From: Ancylobacter pratisalsi
GTDB taxonomy: Bacteria > Pseudomonadota > Alphaproteobacteria > Rhizobiales > Xanthobacteraceae
Direction: 5' to 3'
DNA length: 64,000 nt
NCBI RefSeq assembly: GCF_010669125.1
Contig: NZ_CP048630.1
Coordinates: 558,001-622,000 of the forward strand
Shown here: positions 26,318 through 35,420 of the stretch, piece by piece
How positions within the stretch are numbered: position 1 is the first letter of the stretch
Layout of the letters: each line of letters starts with the position of its first letter
The notes under the pieces: model-generated
Told to the model about the DNA's origin: nothing
Database searches by the model: none
The model's input: only the letters and a program-made list of their open reading frames with translations
Position numbers and translations under genes: made by a program

Positions 26318-27075
26318 AGGTCGAATCCTCCGCCCTTGCCGCGCTTCCCGGCATCCGCCACGCCTTCTTCACCCGCGAAGGCGGCGTGTCGGGCGGCATC
26401 TATGCCGGGCTCAATGGCGGCACCGGCTCACGCGACGAGCCGACCCATGTGGCCGAAAACCGCGCGCGGATGGAGGCTTCCCTCGGCGTGCCGGCGGGTC
26501 ATCTGCTCACCTGCTGGCAGATCCATTCGCGCGACTGCGTGGTGGTTGATCGGCCGTGGGACGAGCGCCCCAAGGCCGACGCCGTCGCCACCGCGACGCC
26601 GGGCATTGCCGCCGCCGTCGCCATCGCCGATTGCGGCCCGGTGCTGTTCGCCGATGGCGAGGCCCGTGTCGTCGCCGCGGCCCATTCCGGCTGGAAGGGA
26701 GCGGTGGGCGGCGTGCTTGAATCGACCCTTGCCCGCATGGAGGCACTGGGGGCCCGGCGCGAACGGATCGTGGCCGCCATCGGCCCGCTGATCCGCCAGC
26801 CGAGTTACGAGGTCGGGCCGGATTTCATCGCCAGCTTCACCGCGCTGGCGGACGGCAATAAGCGCTTTCTTGTTCCCTCCGCGCGCGCGCATCACGCCAT
26901 GTTCGACCTGCCGGGCTACATCGCCGCCCGGCTGAAGGCGGCAGGCGTCGGCACGGTGGAGGATCTCGGCCTCGACACCTATGCGGACGAGGCGCGGTTC
27001 TTCAGCTATCGTCGAGCGACCCACCGCGGCGAACCCGATTATGGGCGCCTTGTCGCGGCCATCACGCTGGTCTGA
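26314..27075 (+). CDS. pgeF: Peptidoglycan editing factor / multicopper-like (YfiH) protein
   Basis: A 253-residue laccase-domain protein (PgeF, formerly called polyphenol oxidase). Metal or catalytic residues occur in FFTREGGVSGG, the CWQIHSRDC block, IADCGPVLFAD and AAHSGWKGAVGGV. PgeF clears mis-incorporated L-Ser from the first position of peptidoglycan stem peptides; YfiH members also hydrolyse purine nucleosides. It overlaps the previous gene by ATGA and is followed after 6 bases by the M24-fold gene. Confidence 0.92.
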   Translation: MKVESSALAALPGIRHAFFTREGGVSGGIYAGLNGGTGSRDEPTHVAENRARMEASLGVPAGHLLTCWQIHSRDCVVVDRPWDERPKADAVATATPGIAAAVAIADCGPVLFADGEARVVAAAHSGWKGAVGGVLESTLARMEALGARRERIVAAIGPLIRQPSYEVGPDFIASFTALADGNKRFLVPSARAHHAMFDLPGYIAARLKAAGVGTVEDLGLDTYADEARFFSYRRATHRGEPDYGRLVAAITLV

Positions 27076-27081
27076 ACCGAG

Positions 27082-28239
27082 ATGACGCTGCACTTCACCG
27101 CGCCCGAATTCGCCCGCCGCAAGGAACGCCTGCTCACACAGATCGCCGCGCATCGGCTCGATGGACTGCTGATGTTCCAGCAAGAGTCGATGTACTGGCT
27201 GACCGGCTACGACACCTTCGGTTTCTGCTTCTTCCAGGGCCTGTGGCTCGGCGCGGATGGCCGCCTGGCGCTGCTCACCCGCTCGGCGGATATGAGACAG
27301 GCGCAGCACACCTCGCTGATCGAGGACATCCGGGTGTGGACCGACCGCGCCGACGCCTCGCCCCAGAGTCAGCTCCGCGACATGGTGGCCTCGCTGGGCG
27401 GCGCGGGCGGGCGGATCGGCGTCGAGTATGAGAGCTACGGCCTGACCGCCGCCAATGGCCGCAAGCTCGATGCCGCCTTTGACGGCTTCGCCACGCTGGA
27501 GGATGCCTCCGGGCTTGTCGACCGGCTGCGCGCGGTCAAGTCGGCGGCCGAGATCATCTATGTCCGCGAGGCAGCGAAGCTCGCGCTGGCCGCCCGCGAC
27601 GCGGCGATCGAGACTATTGGCGACGGCGTCGACGAGGGCGAGGTGCTCGCCGCCATGCAGGGCGCCGTCTTCAAGGGCGGCGGCGACTATCCGGGCAACG
27701 AGTTCATCATCGGCTCGGGCCGCGACGCGCTGCTGTGCCGCTACAAATCCGGCCGGCGGCGGCTGGATTCCGAGGACCAGATCACGCTCGAATGGGCCGG
27801 CGCCTATCGCCACTACCATGCGGCGATGATGGAGACCGTGGTGGTCGGCCCGCCGCGCGGGCGCCATCTTGAGCTGTTCGCCGCCGCCAGGCAGGCGATG
27901 GAAGCCTGCGCCCACGCCATCACCCCCGGCCGTACGGCAGGGGACGTTTTCACCGCCCATGCCCATGTGATGGATGGCCACGGCCTCGCCGAGCACCGGC
28001 TGGCGGCCTGCGGGTATTCGCTCGGGGCCAAATTCACGCCATCCTGGATGGACCCGCCCATGTTCTACGCGGGCAACCAGTGGGTGCTTGAGGAGGGCAT
28101 GGTGATGTTCGCGCACATGATTCTCATGGACAGCGCGAGCGAAACCGCCATGTGCCTGGGCCGCACCTTCCTGGTGACGGTTAACGGTAATGAGTGCCTG
28201 ACCGACGCGCCTCTGGACCTAATCGTTAATTCTCTTTAA
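27082..28239 (+). CDS. M24 (pita-bread) fold protein lacking the metal ligands
   Basis: A 385-residue creatinase/aminopeptidase-fold protein. The creatinase N-terminal domain (1-150) and M24 C-terminal domain (160-385) are recognisable. The five residues that normally bind two metals are all replaced: E237 and A248 for the two Asp, Y312 for the His of the GHGIG block (here GYSLG), H345 for the first Glu, and G360 for the second. It is therefore unlikely to be a metallo-peptidase. It may be a metal-free C-N hydrolase like creatinase, or a non-catalytic protein. It closes the lgt-pgeF run. Confidence 0.85.
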   Translation: MTLHFTAPEFARRKERLLTQIAAHRLDGLLMFQQESMYWLTGYDTFGFCFFQGLWLGADGRLALLTRSADMRQAQHTSLIEDIRVWTDRADASPQSQLRDMVASLGGAGGRIGVEYESYGLTAANGRKLDAAFDGFATLEDASGLVDRLRAVKSAAEIIYVREAAKLALAARDAAIETIGDGVDEGEVLAAMQGAVFKGGGDYPGNEFIIGSGRDALLCRYKSGRRRLDSEDQITLEWAGAYRHYHAAMMETVVVGPPRGRHLELFAAARQAMEACAHAITPGRTAGDVFTAHAHVMDGHGLAEHRLAACGYSLGAKFTPSWMDPPMFYAGNQWVLEEGMVMFAHMILMDSASETAMCLGRTFLVTVNGNECLTDAPLDLIVNSL

Positions 28240-28329
28240 CCATTTGCCCCGGATCGCTGGCGACACGCTGCGGCACTGCCCCTCCCGGGTGGCGACACGC
28301 GGCGAGGCTGGCTCTCAGGGGACGTTTCG

Positions 28330-29028
28330 ATGATCGATCGCTTCCGCCGGCGCATCCGTCGGCACATGCCGGCCGGCGCGGCACTGCTTGCCGCGCTCGC
28401 GCTCGGTGCCTGCCAGACCGGCGAAGGAAGTCGACCGCTCGCCAGTGCCGACATCACCACCGGCACCAAGCCCATCGCCTTCGAATCGATCGATGGCCCC
28501 CCGGAAGCCGTGTTCAACAAGCTGGTCGCCAGCCTCGCCACCGAGGCGGACGCGCGCAGGATCCGCGTCGTTTCGCGTGAATCGGATCCGGTCTATCGCG
28601 TGCGCGGCTATCTCGCCGCCAGCGTCGAGAACGGCAAGGGCACGGTCGACTGGGTGTGGGACGTGTTCGATGCCGACCGCCAGCGGGTGCTGCGCGTCGC
28701 CGGTGCGGAGAATGTCGGGCCCGGCAAGGACGTGTGGAAGGAAGTCGACGGCGACACCGTCAATCGGATCGCGGCTCAAAGCCTTGACGAGATTTCCACC
28801 CGCCTCGCCCAGGGTCTGCCGCCGAAGCCGACCGGCGCTGTTCCTCAGGGGGCTCCCGACGCCGCGGCCGAACCCGCCCCCGAGGATCTCGGTCCGCCGC
28901 CGGCCGTGCGCACCGATGACGGGCCGCCCATCGCCAGCACCGAGCCGTCTGGCGCGATGCCCGGCACCATGGTCGCGCAAGCGCCGGAGGTGCCGACCTC
29001 CGCCCTTACTTTTGCCGCCCATCCCTGA
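28330..29028 (+). CDS. Putative lipoprotein
   Basis: A 232-residue lipoprotein with a basic start, a hydrophobic core and the lipobox LGAC with Cys at residue 28. A folded core (about 45-165) alternates with [13 protein letters not shown] and [21 protein letters not shown] disordered Pro/Ala-rich C-terminal tail (from about 165) follows. The ATG follows a GGGGAC. I recognise it as a conserved Rhizobiales-style hypothetical lipoprotein without an assigned role. Confidence 0.7.
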   Translation: MIDRFRRRIRRHMPAGAALLAALALGACQTGEGSRPLASADITTGTKPIAFESIDGPPEAVFNKLVASLATEADARRIRVVSRESDPVYRVRGYLAASVENGKGTVDWVWDVFDADRQRVLRVAGAENVGPGKDVWKEVDGDTVNRIAAQSLDEISTRLAQGLPPKPTGAVPQGAPDAAAEPAPEDLGPPPAVRTDDGPPIASTEPSGAMPGTMVAQAPEVPTSALTFAAHP

Positions 29029-29159
29029 CGCGGCGCGGCGCTGTTGCACAGCTTCGTTGCTTCACGACGGCTTTACAGGGGCAGCCGGCCCGCCTATCAG
29101 GGCTGCGCGACGGCCTTAAGACGGCTGCGCGGGATGTGCACGGTGGGAGCGCGCCGGAA

Positions 29160-30113
29160 ATGTCGAATAAAAACGGGTCGATCAAACTCGTCGCGGGCAA
29201 TGCAAACCGGCCCTTGGCGGAGGAGATAGGCGTCTATCTGGACAACCCGCTGACCCGCGCCGTTGTCCGCCGTTTCGCGGACATGGAAATCTTCGTCGAG
29301 ATCCAGGAGAACGTGCGCGGCAAGGACGTCTTCGTCCTTCAGTCCACCTCCTTCCCGACCAATGACCACCTGATGGAGCTGCTCATCATCATCGATGCGC
29401 TGCGCCGCTCCTCGGCCAAGCGCATCACCGCCGTGTTGCCCTATTTCGGCTATGCCCGTCAGGACCGCCGCTCCTCCGGCCGCACCCCGATCTCGGCGAA
29501 GCTGGTCGCCAATCTCATCACCCATGCCGGCGCCGACCGCGTTCTCACGGTCGACCTGCATGCCGGGCAGATTCAGGGCTTCTTCGACATCCCGACCGAC
29601 AATCTGTTCAGCGCGCCGGTGATGGTCCAGGACATCAAGTCGCGCTTTGACCTCAGCAACATCACCGTGGTCTCGCCCGATGTCGGCGGCGTGGTGCGCG
29701 CGCGCGCGCTGGCCAAGCGCATCGATGCCCAGCTCGCCATCGTCGACAAGCGCCGCGAGCGGCCGGGCGAGAGCGAGGTGATGAACGTGATCGGCGACGT
29801 CGAGGGCAAGCGCTGCATCCTCGTCGACGACATCATCGATTCCGGCGGCACGCTGGTGAACGCCGCCGACGCGCTGCTGGAGCGCGGCGCCACGGAGGTG
29901 CATGCCTACATCACCCACGGCGTGCTCTCGGGCGGCGCCGTGGCGCGCGTTACCGCGTCGAACCTCAAGGAGCTGGTGATCACCGATTCGATCCAGCCCA
30001 CGGAAGCCGTGCGGGTCGCGCGCAATATCCGCGTGGTGTCCATCGCCAGCCTCCTCGCCGAGGCGATCGGGCGCACCGCCCACGAGGAAAGCGTGTCCAG
30101 CCTGTTCGACTGA
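29160..30113 (+). CDS. prs: Ribose-phosphate pyrophosphokinase (PRPP synthase)
   Basis: A 317-residue class I PRPP synthase, making PRPP from ribose-5-phosphate and ATP for nucleotide, His and Trp synthesis. Signature segments are [29 protein letters not shown] (metal/ribose), [12 protein letters not shown] and the PRPP loop [12 protein letters not shown]. The ATG at 29160 begins the conserved N-terminus [15 protein letters not shown]. It stands alone between a lipoprotein and an unknown exported protein. Confidence 0.96.
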   Translation: MSNKNGSIKLVAGNANRPLAEEIGVYLDNPLTRAVVRRFADMEIFVEIQENVRGKDVFVLQSTSFPTNDHLMELLIIIDALRRSSAKRITAVLPYFGYARQDRRSSGRTPISAKLVANLITHAGADRVLTVDLHAGQIQGFFDIPTDNLFSAPVMVQDIKSRFDLSNITVVSPDVGGVVRARALAKRIDAQLAIVDKRRERPGESEVMNVIGDVEGKRCILVDDIIDSGGTLVNAADALLERGATEVHAYITHGVLSGGAVARVTASNLKELVITDSIQPTEAVRVARNIRVVSIASLLAEAIGRTAHEESVSSLFD

Positions 30114-30241
30114 GCGACGCGGCCTCAAGGCACCTAAATACCTCACATCTAATAATAATTGCGCGGTTGTGCAGTGCGCCATGATCGCTCCACACTTCTC
30201 CCTCAGCCTTCACGCTCGCATATCGAGGCGGGACTGAGGAC

Positions 30242-31165
30242 ATGACGCGGATCTTTCTGCGTTCGGCGCGACAGACGTCGACACGGCGCGGCCGGCACCG
30301 AGGCATCAACCGGGCTTCTGCCGGCGCGTGGGGTCTTGCGGCCCTGCCGACGCTCGCGCTGCTGCTCACCGGCCCTGCCTCCGCGCAGTCGGTGGAGGGC
30401 ACCGGCGAGACCGGCACGATGTGGAACGGCAGTCCGTGGAACGGCATTGCCGTCATCGTCACGCCATTGCCCACCAACCCGCCCTCCCCCTACGAGCAGG
30501 CGATCGCCGGATCCGATGAAGGCGAGCCCCCTGTGGTGCCGACCGAACCTTCGGCGATGTCCAACGGCTCGCTGGTCGACCCCCTCGGCACCGCGCCCCG
30601 TGCCTCGGTCTGGTCCTCGCTCAGCGCCGCCACCGCCCCGACGTTGCCCGAGGGCGTTCCCACGCCCTACAGCCAGCTTTCCGGCCCGTCCGACAAGCCC
30701 AAGGCGAAGTCGGCGACGCTGCCGACCCGCATGGAACTGAAGCAGGGTCCCGCCAGCCTGACGGTCTCGACCAATGCCAGCGCGTCCGCCCCCCGGTCGG
30801 GGGCGCTCACCACCAGCGAAGGCGGCGGCTCCGGCGAGATCAAGGGGCGGATCGGCATCGAGCAGGAGAATCTCGCCGTCTACAGCACGGGCTCGCTGGG
30901 CGCCTCCGCCTCCACCGGCATGCCCTCGCTCTATGACAATGTCGCGGTCGGCAGCAGCTACAGCGTTCCCCTTGCCCCGCTTGGGCTCGATGCCGACAAG
31001 CTGGGCGCCAAGGTCGAGGTCAACAACTCCGCCGCCGTGACCACGGGCGTGGAACTCACCGGCAAGCTCGGCACCTATCAGCGCTTCATCTCGGTCCAGC
31101 GCTCGATGGCCCCGGACGCCACCCCCAACGGCATCGTCAAGGCCGGCGTACTCGGCAAGTTCTGA
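30242..31165 (+). CDS. Exported hypothetical protein, possible small beta-barrel
   Basis: A 307-residue protein not matched to any family I know. It has an unusually long basic n-region (first 28 residues) before a hydrophobic stretch ending PASAQ, so it is secreted. The middle (about 50-150) is Pro/Ser-rich and low-complexity. The end (about 160-307) has alternating hydrophobic strands (IKGRIGIEQENLAVYST, GAKVEVNNSAAVTTGVEL) and finishes VLGKF with a terminal Phe, as in BAM-inserted barrels. GAGGAC precedes the ATG, and the upstream gap is AT-rich. Confidence 0.62.
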   Translation: MTRIFLRSARQTSTRRGRHRGINRASAGAWGLAALPTLALLLTGPASAQSVEGTGETGTMWNGSPWNGIAVIVTPLPTNPPSPYEQAIAGSDEGEPPVVPTEPSAMSNGSLVDPLGTAPRASVWSSLSAATAPTLPEGVPTPYSQLSGPSDKPKAKSATLPTRMELKQGPASLTVSTNASASAPRSGALTTSEGGGSGEIKGRIGIEQENLAVYSTGSLGASASTGMPSLYDNVAVGSSYSVPLAPLGLDADKLGAKVEVNNSAAVTTGVELTGKLGTYQRFISVQRSMAPDATPNGIVKAGVLGKF

Positions 31166-31258
31166 GGCATTGGCGCCTTCGCGATCGGTGCGTGCGGGGG
31201 AGCCGCGAAGCGCCGCCGCGAGGCTGAAGCGAATCGGCCAGCCGTGCGGCGCCGAACA

Positions 31259-31286
31259 TTGCCCCTCAACGCTTCTTCTGCTATGA
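31259..31286 (+). promoter_or_regulatory. Candidate promoter of rplY
   Basis: TTGCCC (31259-31264) and CTATGA (31281-31286) with a 16-base spacer, in the gap before rplY. It would give a leader of about 110 bases that includes the hairpin at 31359-31384. Assigned by eye; low certainty. Confidence 0.3.
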
Positions 31287-31358
31287 GCCCAGCCGTCCGT
31301 GGCCTTTCCGCACCCCTGGAGGCGCGCCGCGGGCATACCGAACCAGACTGGAGGATCG

Positions 31359-31384
31359 GGCCGCGCGAGCGGCCTTCTCCTTTT
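31359..31384 (+). terminator. Terminator-like hairpin in the rplY leader
   Basis: GGCCGC (31359-31364) pairs with GCGGCC (31369-31374) around a GCGA tetraloop, followed by TTCTCCTTTT. It ends about 21 bases before the rplY ATG. It may terminate the preceding gene 190 bases upstream, or attenuate rplY if the promoter lies upstream of it. Confidence 0.45.
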
Positions 31385-31405
31385 GCAACCATGTAAGGAC
31401 AAGCC

Positions 31406-32029
31406 ATGACCGCCATCAAGGAACTGAAGGCGCAGGCCCGCACGAAGGTCGGCAAGGGGGCCGCTCGTGCAGAACGCCGCGCCGGTCGCGTCCCCGCCGT
31501 GATCTACGGCGACGGCAAGCCCCCCGTCGGCATCTCGCTGAACCACATCGAGATCAACAAGATCATCTATGCGGGCCACTTCCTGACCACCCTGTTCAGC
31601 ATCGACGTCGATGGCGAGAAGCACCGGGTGATCCCGCGCGACTACCAGCTCGACCCGGTCAAGGACTACCCCGTCCATGTCGACTTCCTGCGCGTGCAGG
31701 TTGGCGCCACGCTGACCGTCGACGTGCCGGTGCATTTCCTCAATGCCGAGACCGCGCCCGCGATCAAGGGCGGCGCCACGCTGAACATCGTCAGCCACGC
31801 CGTCTCGCTCCACGTTCCGGCCGAAGCCATTCCGGACGCGATCGAGATCGACCTGACGAGCTACAACTTCGGCGACTCGATCCATCTCTCCGCGATCAAG
31901 CTGCCGGCGGGTGTGACCTGGGCCGGCCATGGCGACGACACGCTGGCCACCATCACGGTCCCGTCGGGCCTGAAGGAAGCCGAGGCTGACGAAGCTGCCG
32001 CCGAGGCCGCCGAAGCCGCCAAGGCCTGA
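31406..32029 (+). CDS. rplY: 50S ribosomal protein L25 / general stress protein Ctc
   Basis: A 207-residue long-form L25 that binds 5S rRNA. The N-terminal L25 domain (LKAQARTKVGKGAARAERRAGRVPAVIYG) is followed by the CTC beta-domain (about 95-190) and an acidic Glu/Ala tail. AAGGAC precedes the ATG. It is followed by a terminator and then pth, the usual L25-pth order in Alphaproteobacteria. Confidence 0.96.
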   Translation: MTAIKELKAQARTKVGKGAARAERRAGRVPAVIYGDGKPPVGISLNHIEINKIIYAGHFLTTLFSIDVDGEKHRVIPRDYQLDPVKDYPVHVDFLRVQVGATLTVDVPVHFLNAETAPAIKGGATLNIVSHAVSLHVPAEAIPDAIEIDLTSYNFGDSIHLSAIKLPAGVTWAGHGDDTLATITVPSGLKEAEADEAAAEAAEAAKA

Positions 32030-32071
32030 TCGACTTCAGGCTTTGCCACCTGACGGGTCATCACGAGAGCC

Positions 32072-32100
32072 GAGCCGGAAGCCCGCTTCCGGCTCTTCTC
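32072..32100 (+). terminator. Terminator between rplY and pth
   Basis: A perfect 10-bp stem (GAGCCGGAAG at 32072-32081 with CTTCCGGCTC at 32086-32095) and a four-base loop, followed by TTCTCATTTC. The imperfect T run suggests partial termination, allowing some read-through into pth. Confidence 0.65.
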
Positions 32101-32125
32101 ATTTCAGAGCGACGGGAGACGCGCT

Positions 32126-32737
32126 GTGTTCCTCTTCGCCGGCCTTGGCAATCCGGGGTCGAAATATGCCGGCAACCGGCACAATATCGGCTTCATGGCG
32201 GTCGACGCGATCGTGCGCCGCCATCGGTTCACGCCGTGGCGCCGGCGCTTTCAGGGCGCAACCTGCGAAGGCGAGATCGAGGGCCAGAAGGTGCTCGCGC
32301 TCCTGCCGGAAACCTTCATGAACGAGAGCGGACGGGCGGTGTCCGAAGCCCAGCGCTTCTACAAGATCGCGCTCGGCGACATTTTCGTGTTCCATGACGA
32401 ACTCGACCTCGCGCCTGCCAAGGTGCGGGCCAAGATCGGCGGCGGCAATGCGGGCCATAATGGCCTGCGCTCCATCACCGCCCATTGCGGTAATGAATAT
32501 CCGCGCGTCCGGCTCGGCATCGGCCATCCCGGCGACAAGGCACTGGTCCACCATTACGTCCTCAGCGATTTTGCCAAGGCGGAGCGCGACTGGGTGGACG
32601 CGGTGTGCGATGGCTGCGCGGAACTGGCGGGACTTCTCGTCACGCGCCGGCTCGACGAGTTCCAGAGCCGTCTGCATCTTTATCTCGACGCGCGCGGCAT
32701 CGGCACACCAAAGCCGGCCGGCCCCGCAGCAAAATGA
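32126..32737 (+). CDS. pth: Peptidyl-tRNA hydrolase
   Basis: A 203-residue hydrolase that frees tRNA from dropped-off peptidyl-t[21 protein letters not shown] carries the catalytic His (H19), with Asn where most members have Thr just before the Arg-His. Further blocks are [23 protein letters not shown] and [12 protein letters not shown]. The start is GTG with GGGAG upstream. It lies between rplY and ychF. Confidence 0.96.
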   Translation: MFLFAGLGNPGSKYAGNRHNIGFMAVDAIVRRHRFTPWRRRFQGATCEGEIEGQKVLALLPETFMNESGRAVSEAQRFYKIALGDIFVFHDELDLAPAKVRAKIGGGNAGHNGLRSITAHCGNEYPRVRLGIGHPGDKALVHHYVLSDFAKAERDWVDAVCDGCAELAGLLVTRRLDEFQSRLHLYLDARGIGTPKPAGPAAK

Positions 32738-32824
32738 CGCCCGCCGGGCGGCCGCGCTTGCGCTGCCGCCCGCCCTTGCCTAACCACAGCGGCAACCAGT
32801 TCAGAGCCATAAGAGCATCGCACC

Positions 32825-33922
32825 ATGGGCTTCAAATGCGGCATCGTCGGCCTGCCCAACGTCGGCAAGTCGACCCTCTTCAACGCGCTGACGCAGACCG
32901 CGGCGGCCCAGGCGGCGAATTACCCGTTCTGCACCATCGAGCCGAATGTCGGCGATGTGGCCGTGCCCGATCCGCGGCTCGACACGCTCGCCTCGATCGC
33001 CGGCTCCGGGCAGATCATTCCCACGCGCCTGACATTCGTGGACATTGCCGGCCTGGTGCGCGGCGCCTCGCGGGGCGAGGGCCTGGGCAACCAGTTCCTC
33101 GCCAATATCCGTGAGTGCGACGCCATCGCCCATGTGGTGCGCTGCTTCGAGGATTCGGACGTGACCCATGTTGAGGGCAAGCTGGCGCCGATCTCCGACA
33201 TCGACACCATCGAGACCGAGCTGATGCTGGCCGATCTCGACAGCCTGGAAAAGCGCGCCGCCGCACTGGAGAAGAAGGCCAAGGGCGGCGACAAGGAAGC
33301 CAAGGAACTGCTCGATCTGATGACGCGCGCGCTGGTGCTGCTGCGCGACGGCAAGCCGGCCCGCCTCGTCGACGTCAAGCCCGAGGAGGAAAAGACCTTC
33401 CGCATGCTCGGCCTGCTCTCGTCGAAGCCGGTTCTCTATGTCTGCAATGTCGAGGAAGCCTCCGCCAAGGAAGGCAATGCGCTCTCCGCCGAAGTCTTCG
33501 CCCGCGCCGCCGAGGAAGGCGCCAAGGCGGTGGTGGTCTCGGCCAAGATCGAGAGCGAGATCGCGGTGCTGCCGGCCGAGGACCAGAAGGATTACCTTGA
33601 GGCCATCGACCTTGAGGAGCCGGGCCTCAACCGCATCATCCGCACCGGCTACGAGCTGCTGAAACTGGTGACCTACTTCACCGTCGGCCCCAAGGAAGCC
33701 CGCGCCTGGACCATCACCGCCGGCACCAAGGCACCGGGAGCGGCGGGCGTCATCCACTCGGATTTCGAGAAGGGCTTCATCCGCGCCGAGACCATCGCCT
33801 ATGACGACTACGTCAAGGGCAAGGGCGAAGCCGGGGCGCGGGACGCGGGCCGCCTGCGTCTTGAAGGCAAGGAATATGTCGTCGCCGATGGCGACGTGCT
33901 GCATTTCCGCTTCGCCAACTGA
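32825..33922 (+). CDS. ychF: Redox-regulated ATPase YchF (OLA1 family)
   Basis: A 365-residue Obg-superfamily P-loop protein that hydrolyses ATP in preference to GTP and binds ribosomes. Walker A is GLPNVGKST, switch/Walker B DIAGLVRGAS, and the NVEE motif (LYVCNVEEAS) replaces the guanine-specificity NKxD. A coiled-coil insert lies at about 130-175, and a TGS-like C-terminal domain ends DGDVLHFRFAN. A stem-loop follows the stop. Confidence 0.96.
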   Translation: MGFKCGIVGLPNVGKSTLFNALTQTAAAQAANYPFCTIEPNVGDVAVPDPRLDTLASIAGSGQIIPTRLTFVDIAGLVRGASRGEGLGNQFLANIRECDAIAHVVRCFEDSDVTHVEGKLAPISDIDTIETELMLADLDSLEKRAAALEKKAKGGDKEAKELLDLMTRALVLLRDGKPARLVDVKPEEEKTFRMLGLLSSKPVLYVCNVEEASAKEGNALSAEVFARAAEEGAKAVVVSAKIESEIAVLPAEDQKDYLEAIDLEEPGLNRIIRTGYELLKLVTYFTVGPKEARAWTITAGTKAPGAAGVIHSDFEKGFIRAETIAYDDYVKGKGEAGARDAGRLRLEGKEYVVADGDVLHFRFAN

Positions 33923-33947
33923 CAGGAGGCGGCCCCGCGCTCCTGTC
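33921..33947 (+). terminator. Stem-loop at the ychF stop
   Basis: GACAGGAG (33921-33928) pairs with CTCCTGTC (33940-33947), 8 bp, overlapping the ychF stop codon. There is no T tract, so it could be a 3'-end stabilising hairpin rather than a classical terminator. Confidence 0.4.
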
Positions 33948-34337
33948 TCGCCGGTGCCGCCTGCTCCTGCCCGCCCCCTTCGAAGGCCGCCCGTGCGACG
34001 GCGCATCTGCGCCGTCAGCCGCTCCATGAGAGCCCCTGCGCCGCGTCGTCGGCGTCCAGCCGGCGCTGGACGGTGTCGTGCGCCGGTACATCACCCCCGC
34101 GGAATTCAATGCGCTGCCGCAAGCGCGACTGGGCCACCGGCCCGCTTCCTTCATGCGCAATCGACCCGGAACCGGCACCCGTTGGAAGCCGCCGGCGGCG
34201 ACCTCAAGGCCCGGCTCGCGGCGGAGTTCGGCCTGATCGGTTCTCACCGCCTGCGAAAAGGCGCGCTTGACCGCCGCCCGATTGTCGCCTGAGATCGGCC
34301 TCTGACCCTTCCGACGCTGAGAGGCAACACACGCGCG
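33948..34337. other. Intergenic region with possible gene remnant
   Basis: A 390-base stretch with no intact gene. Two adjacent short plus-strand frames have protein-like composition: one running from about 34028 (VVGVQPALDGVVRRYITPAEF) and another ending at 34292 (DLKARLAAEFGLIGSHRLRK). They are in different frames, as if one small gene had suffered a frameshift. I do not recognise the protein, and chance coding-like composition in GC-rich DNA is possible. Confidence 0.3.
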
Positions 34338-34796
34338 ATGCATTTCTGGGAGGATTTCCACGAAGGGCACGTGGCAACCAGCGGTCGCTATGTGTTGGGG
34401 CGCGAGGAGATCGTCGCCTTCGCGCGCGAATATGACCCCGCGCCCATCCATCTCGACGATTCCGCCGCCGAGGCGACGCGGCTCGGTGGGCTCTCGGCCT
34501 CGGGGTGGCACCTGTGCTGCGTGTTCATGCGTCTGGCCGCCGATGGCTTCCTCAACGCCAGTTCCTGCCTGGGGTCACCCGGCCTCGACGAGGTGCGGTT
34601 TCTCAGGCCCGTGCATCCGGGCACCGTGCTGAGCCTGCGCCGCCATGTGCTGGAGACGCGGGCCTCGAAGAGCCGGCCCGATATCGGGCTGGTGAAGTTC
34701 CGCTTCGAGCTGCTCGATGTCGAACGCAGCGTCATGATGGACATGGTCGGCACCGTCATGTTCGGGCGGCGCAATCCCGGCTTCCGGCCCGCGTGA
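34338..34796 (+). CDS. MaoC-family dehydratase, copy 1
   Basis: A 152-residue hot-dog-fold enoyl-CoA hydratase-like protein. The hydratase-2 motif EYDPAPIHLDDSAAEATRLGG has the conserved Asp and His of the D-x4-H catalytic pair, and SASGWHLCC forms the substrate-facing helix. It is immediately followed by a paralogue (8 bases), suggesting a heterodimer or a duplicated acyl-CoA hydratase. Substrate unknown. Confidence 0.88.
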   Translation: MHFWEDFHEGHVATSGRYVLGREEIVAFAREYDPAPIHLDDSAAEATRLGGLSASGWHLCCVFMRLAADGFLNASSCLGSPGLDEVRFLRPVHPGTVLSLRRHVLETRASKSRPDIGLVKFRFELLDVERSVMMDMVGTVMFGRRNPGFRPA

Positions 34797-34803
34797 GGTG
34801 AGC

Positions 34804-35280
34804 ATGTTGTTCTTCGAGGATATCGAGATCGGCGAGGTGACGCGGCTGGGCTCGCACACTTTCGATGCCGAGGAGATGATAGCCTTCGCCCGCGCCTTCG
34901 ACCCTCAGCCCTTCCACCTCGACGCAGCGGCGGGCGCCGCTACCCATTTCGGCGGGCTCGCCGCCTCGGGCTGGTACACCGCCGCCATTGCCGCCCGGCT
35001 CCGCGCGCAGGCCCAGACCCGCCTGCACGAGACGCTGCGCCGCCAAGGCAAGAGGGTGCCCCGCGTCGGCCCCTCCCCCGGCTTCAAGGACCTGAAATGG
35101 CTACGCCCGGTCCTTGCCGGCGACACGCTGACATTCCAGAGCGAAATCGTCGCCAAGAAGCCGAGCGCGAATCGGCCCGAATGGGGGCTCGTCTTCACCC
35201 GCGAGAGCGCAACGGACACGCAGGGACGCCCGACGTTCGAGGTGACGAACTGTATGTTCGTCGAGCGACTCGAGGCGTAA
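34804..35280 (+). CDS. MaoC-family dehydratase, copy 2
   Basis: A 158-residue paralogue with the motif FDPQPFHLDAAAGAATHFGG keeping Asp and His. It is longer than copy 1 by a middle segment (RRQGKRVPRVGPSPGFKDLKWL). GAGGTG lies about 4 bases before the ATG at 34804; a GTG at 34798 sits inside that site. The two copies probably form one functional unit, as in split R-hydratases. Confidence 0.88.
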   Translation: MLFFEDIEIGEVTRLGSHTFDAEEMIAFARAFDPQPFHLDAAAGAATHFGGLAASGWYTAAIAARLRAQAQTRLHETLRRQGKRVPRVGPSPGFKDLKWLRPVLAGDTLTFQSEIVAKKPSANRPEWGLVFTRESATDTQGRPTFEVTNCMFVERLEA

Positions 35281-35420
35281 ACGAAATGTCGGGCGACGCG
35301 CTCTTGCGCGCCGGCCAGAGATCGGCGATGGGGACGGCTCGATCACGGCGCGAGGGCACCGCACCTGCATTCCATTGCGGGCGCGGGGACGCCGGACGAT
35401 AGGGCATTGGGGGCTTTGAA

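Noticed and set aside
26428..28116. 562-codon minus-strand frame over pgeF and the M24 gene
   Set aside because: Antisense shadow of two well-supported genes, with low-complexity His/Arg/Ala content.
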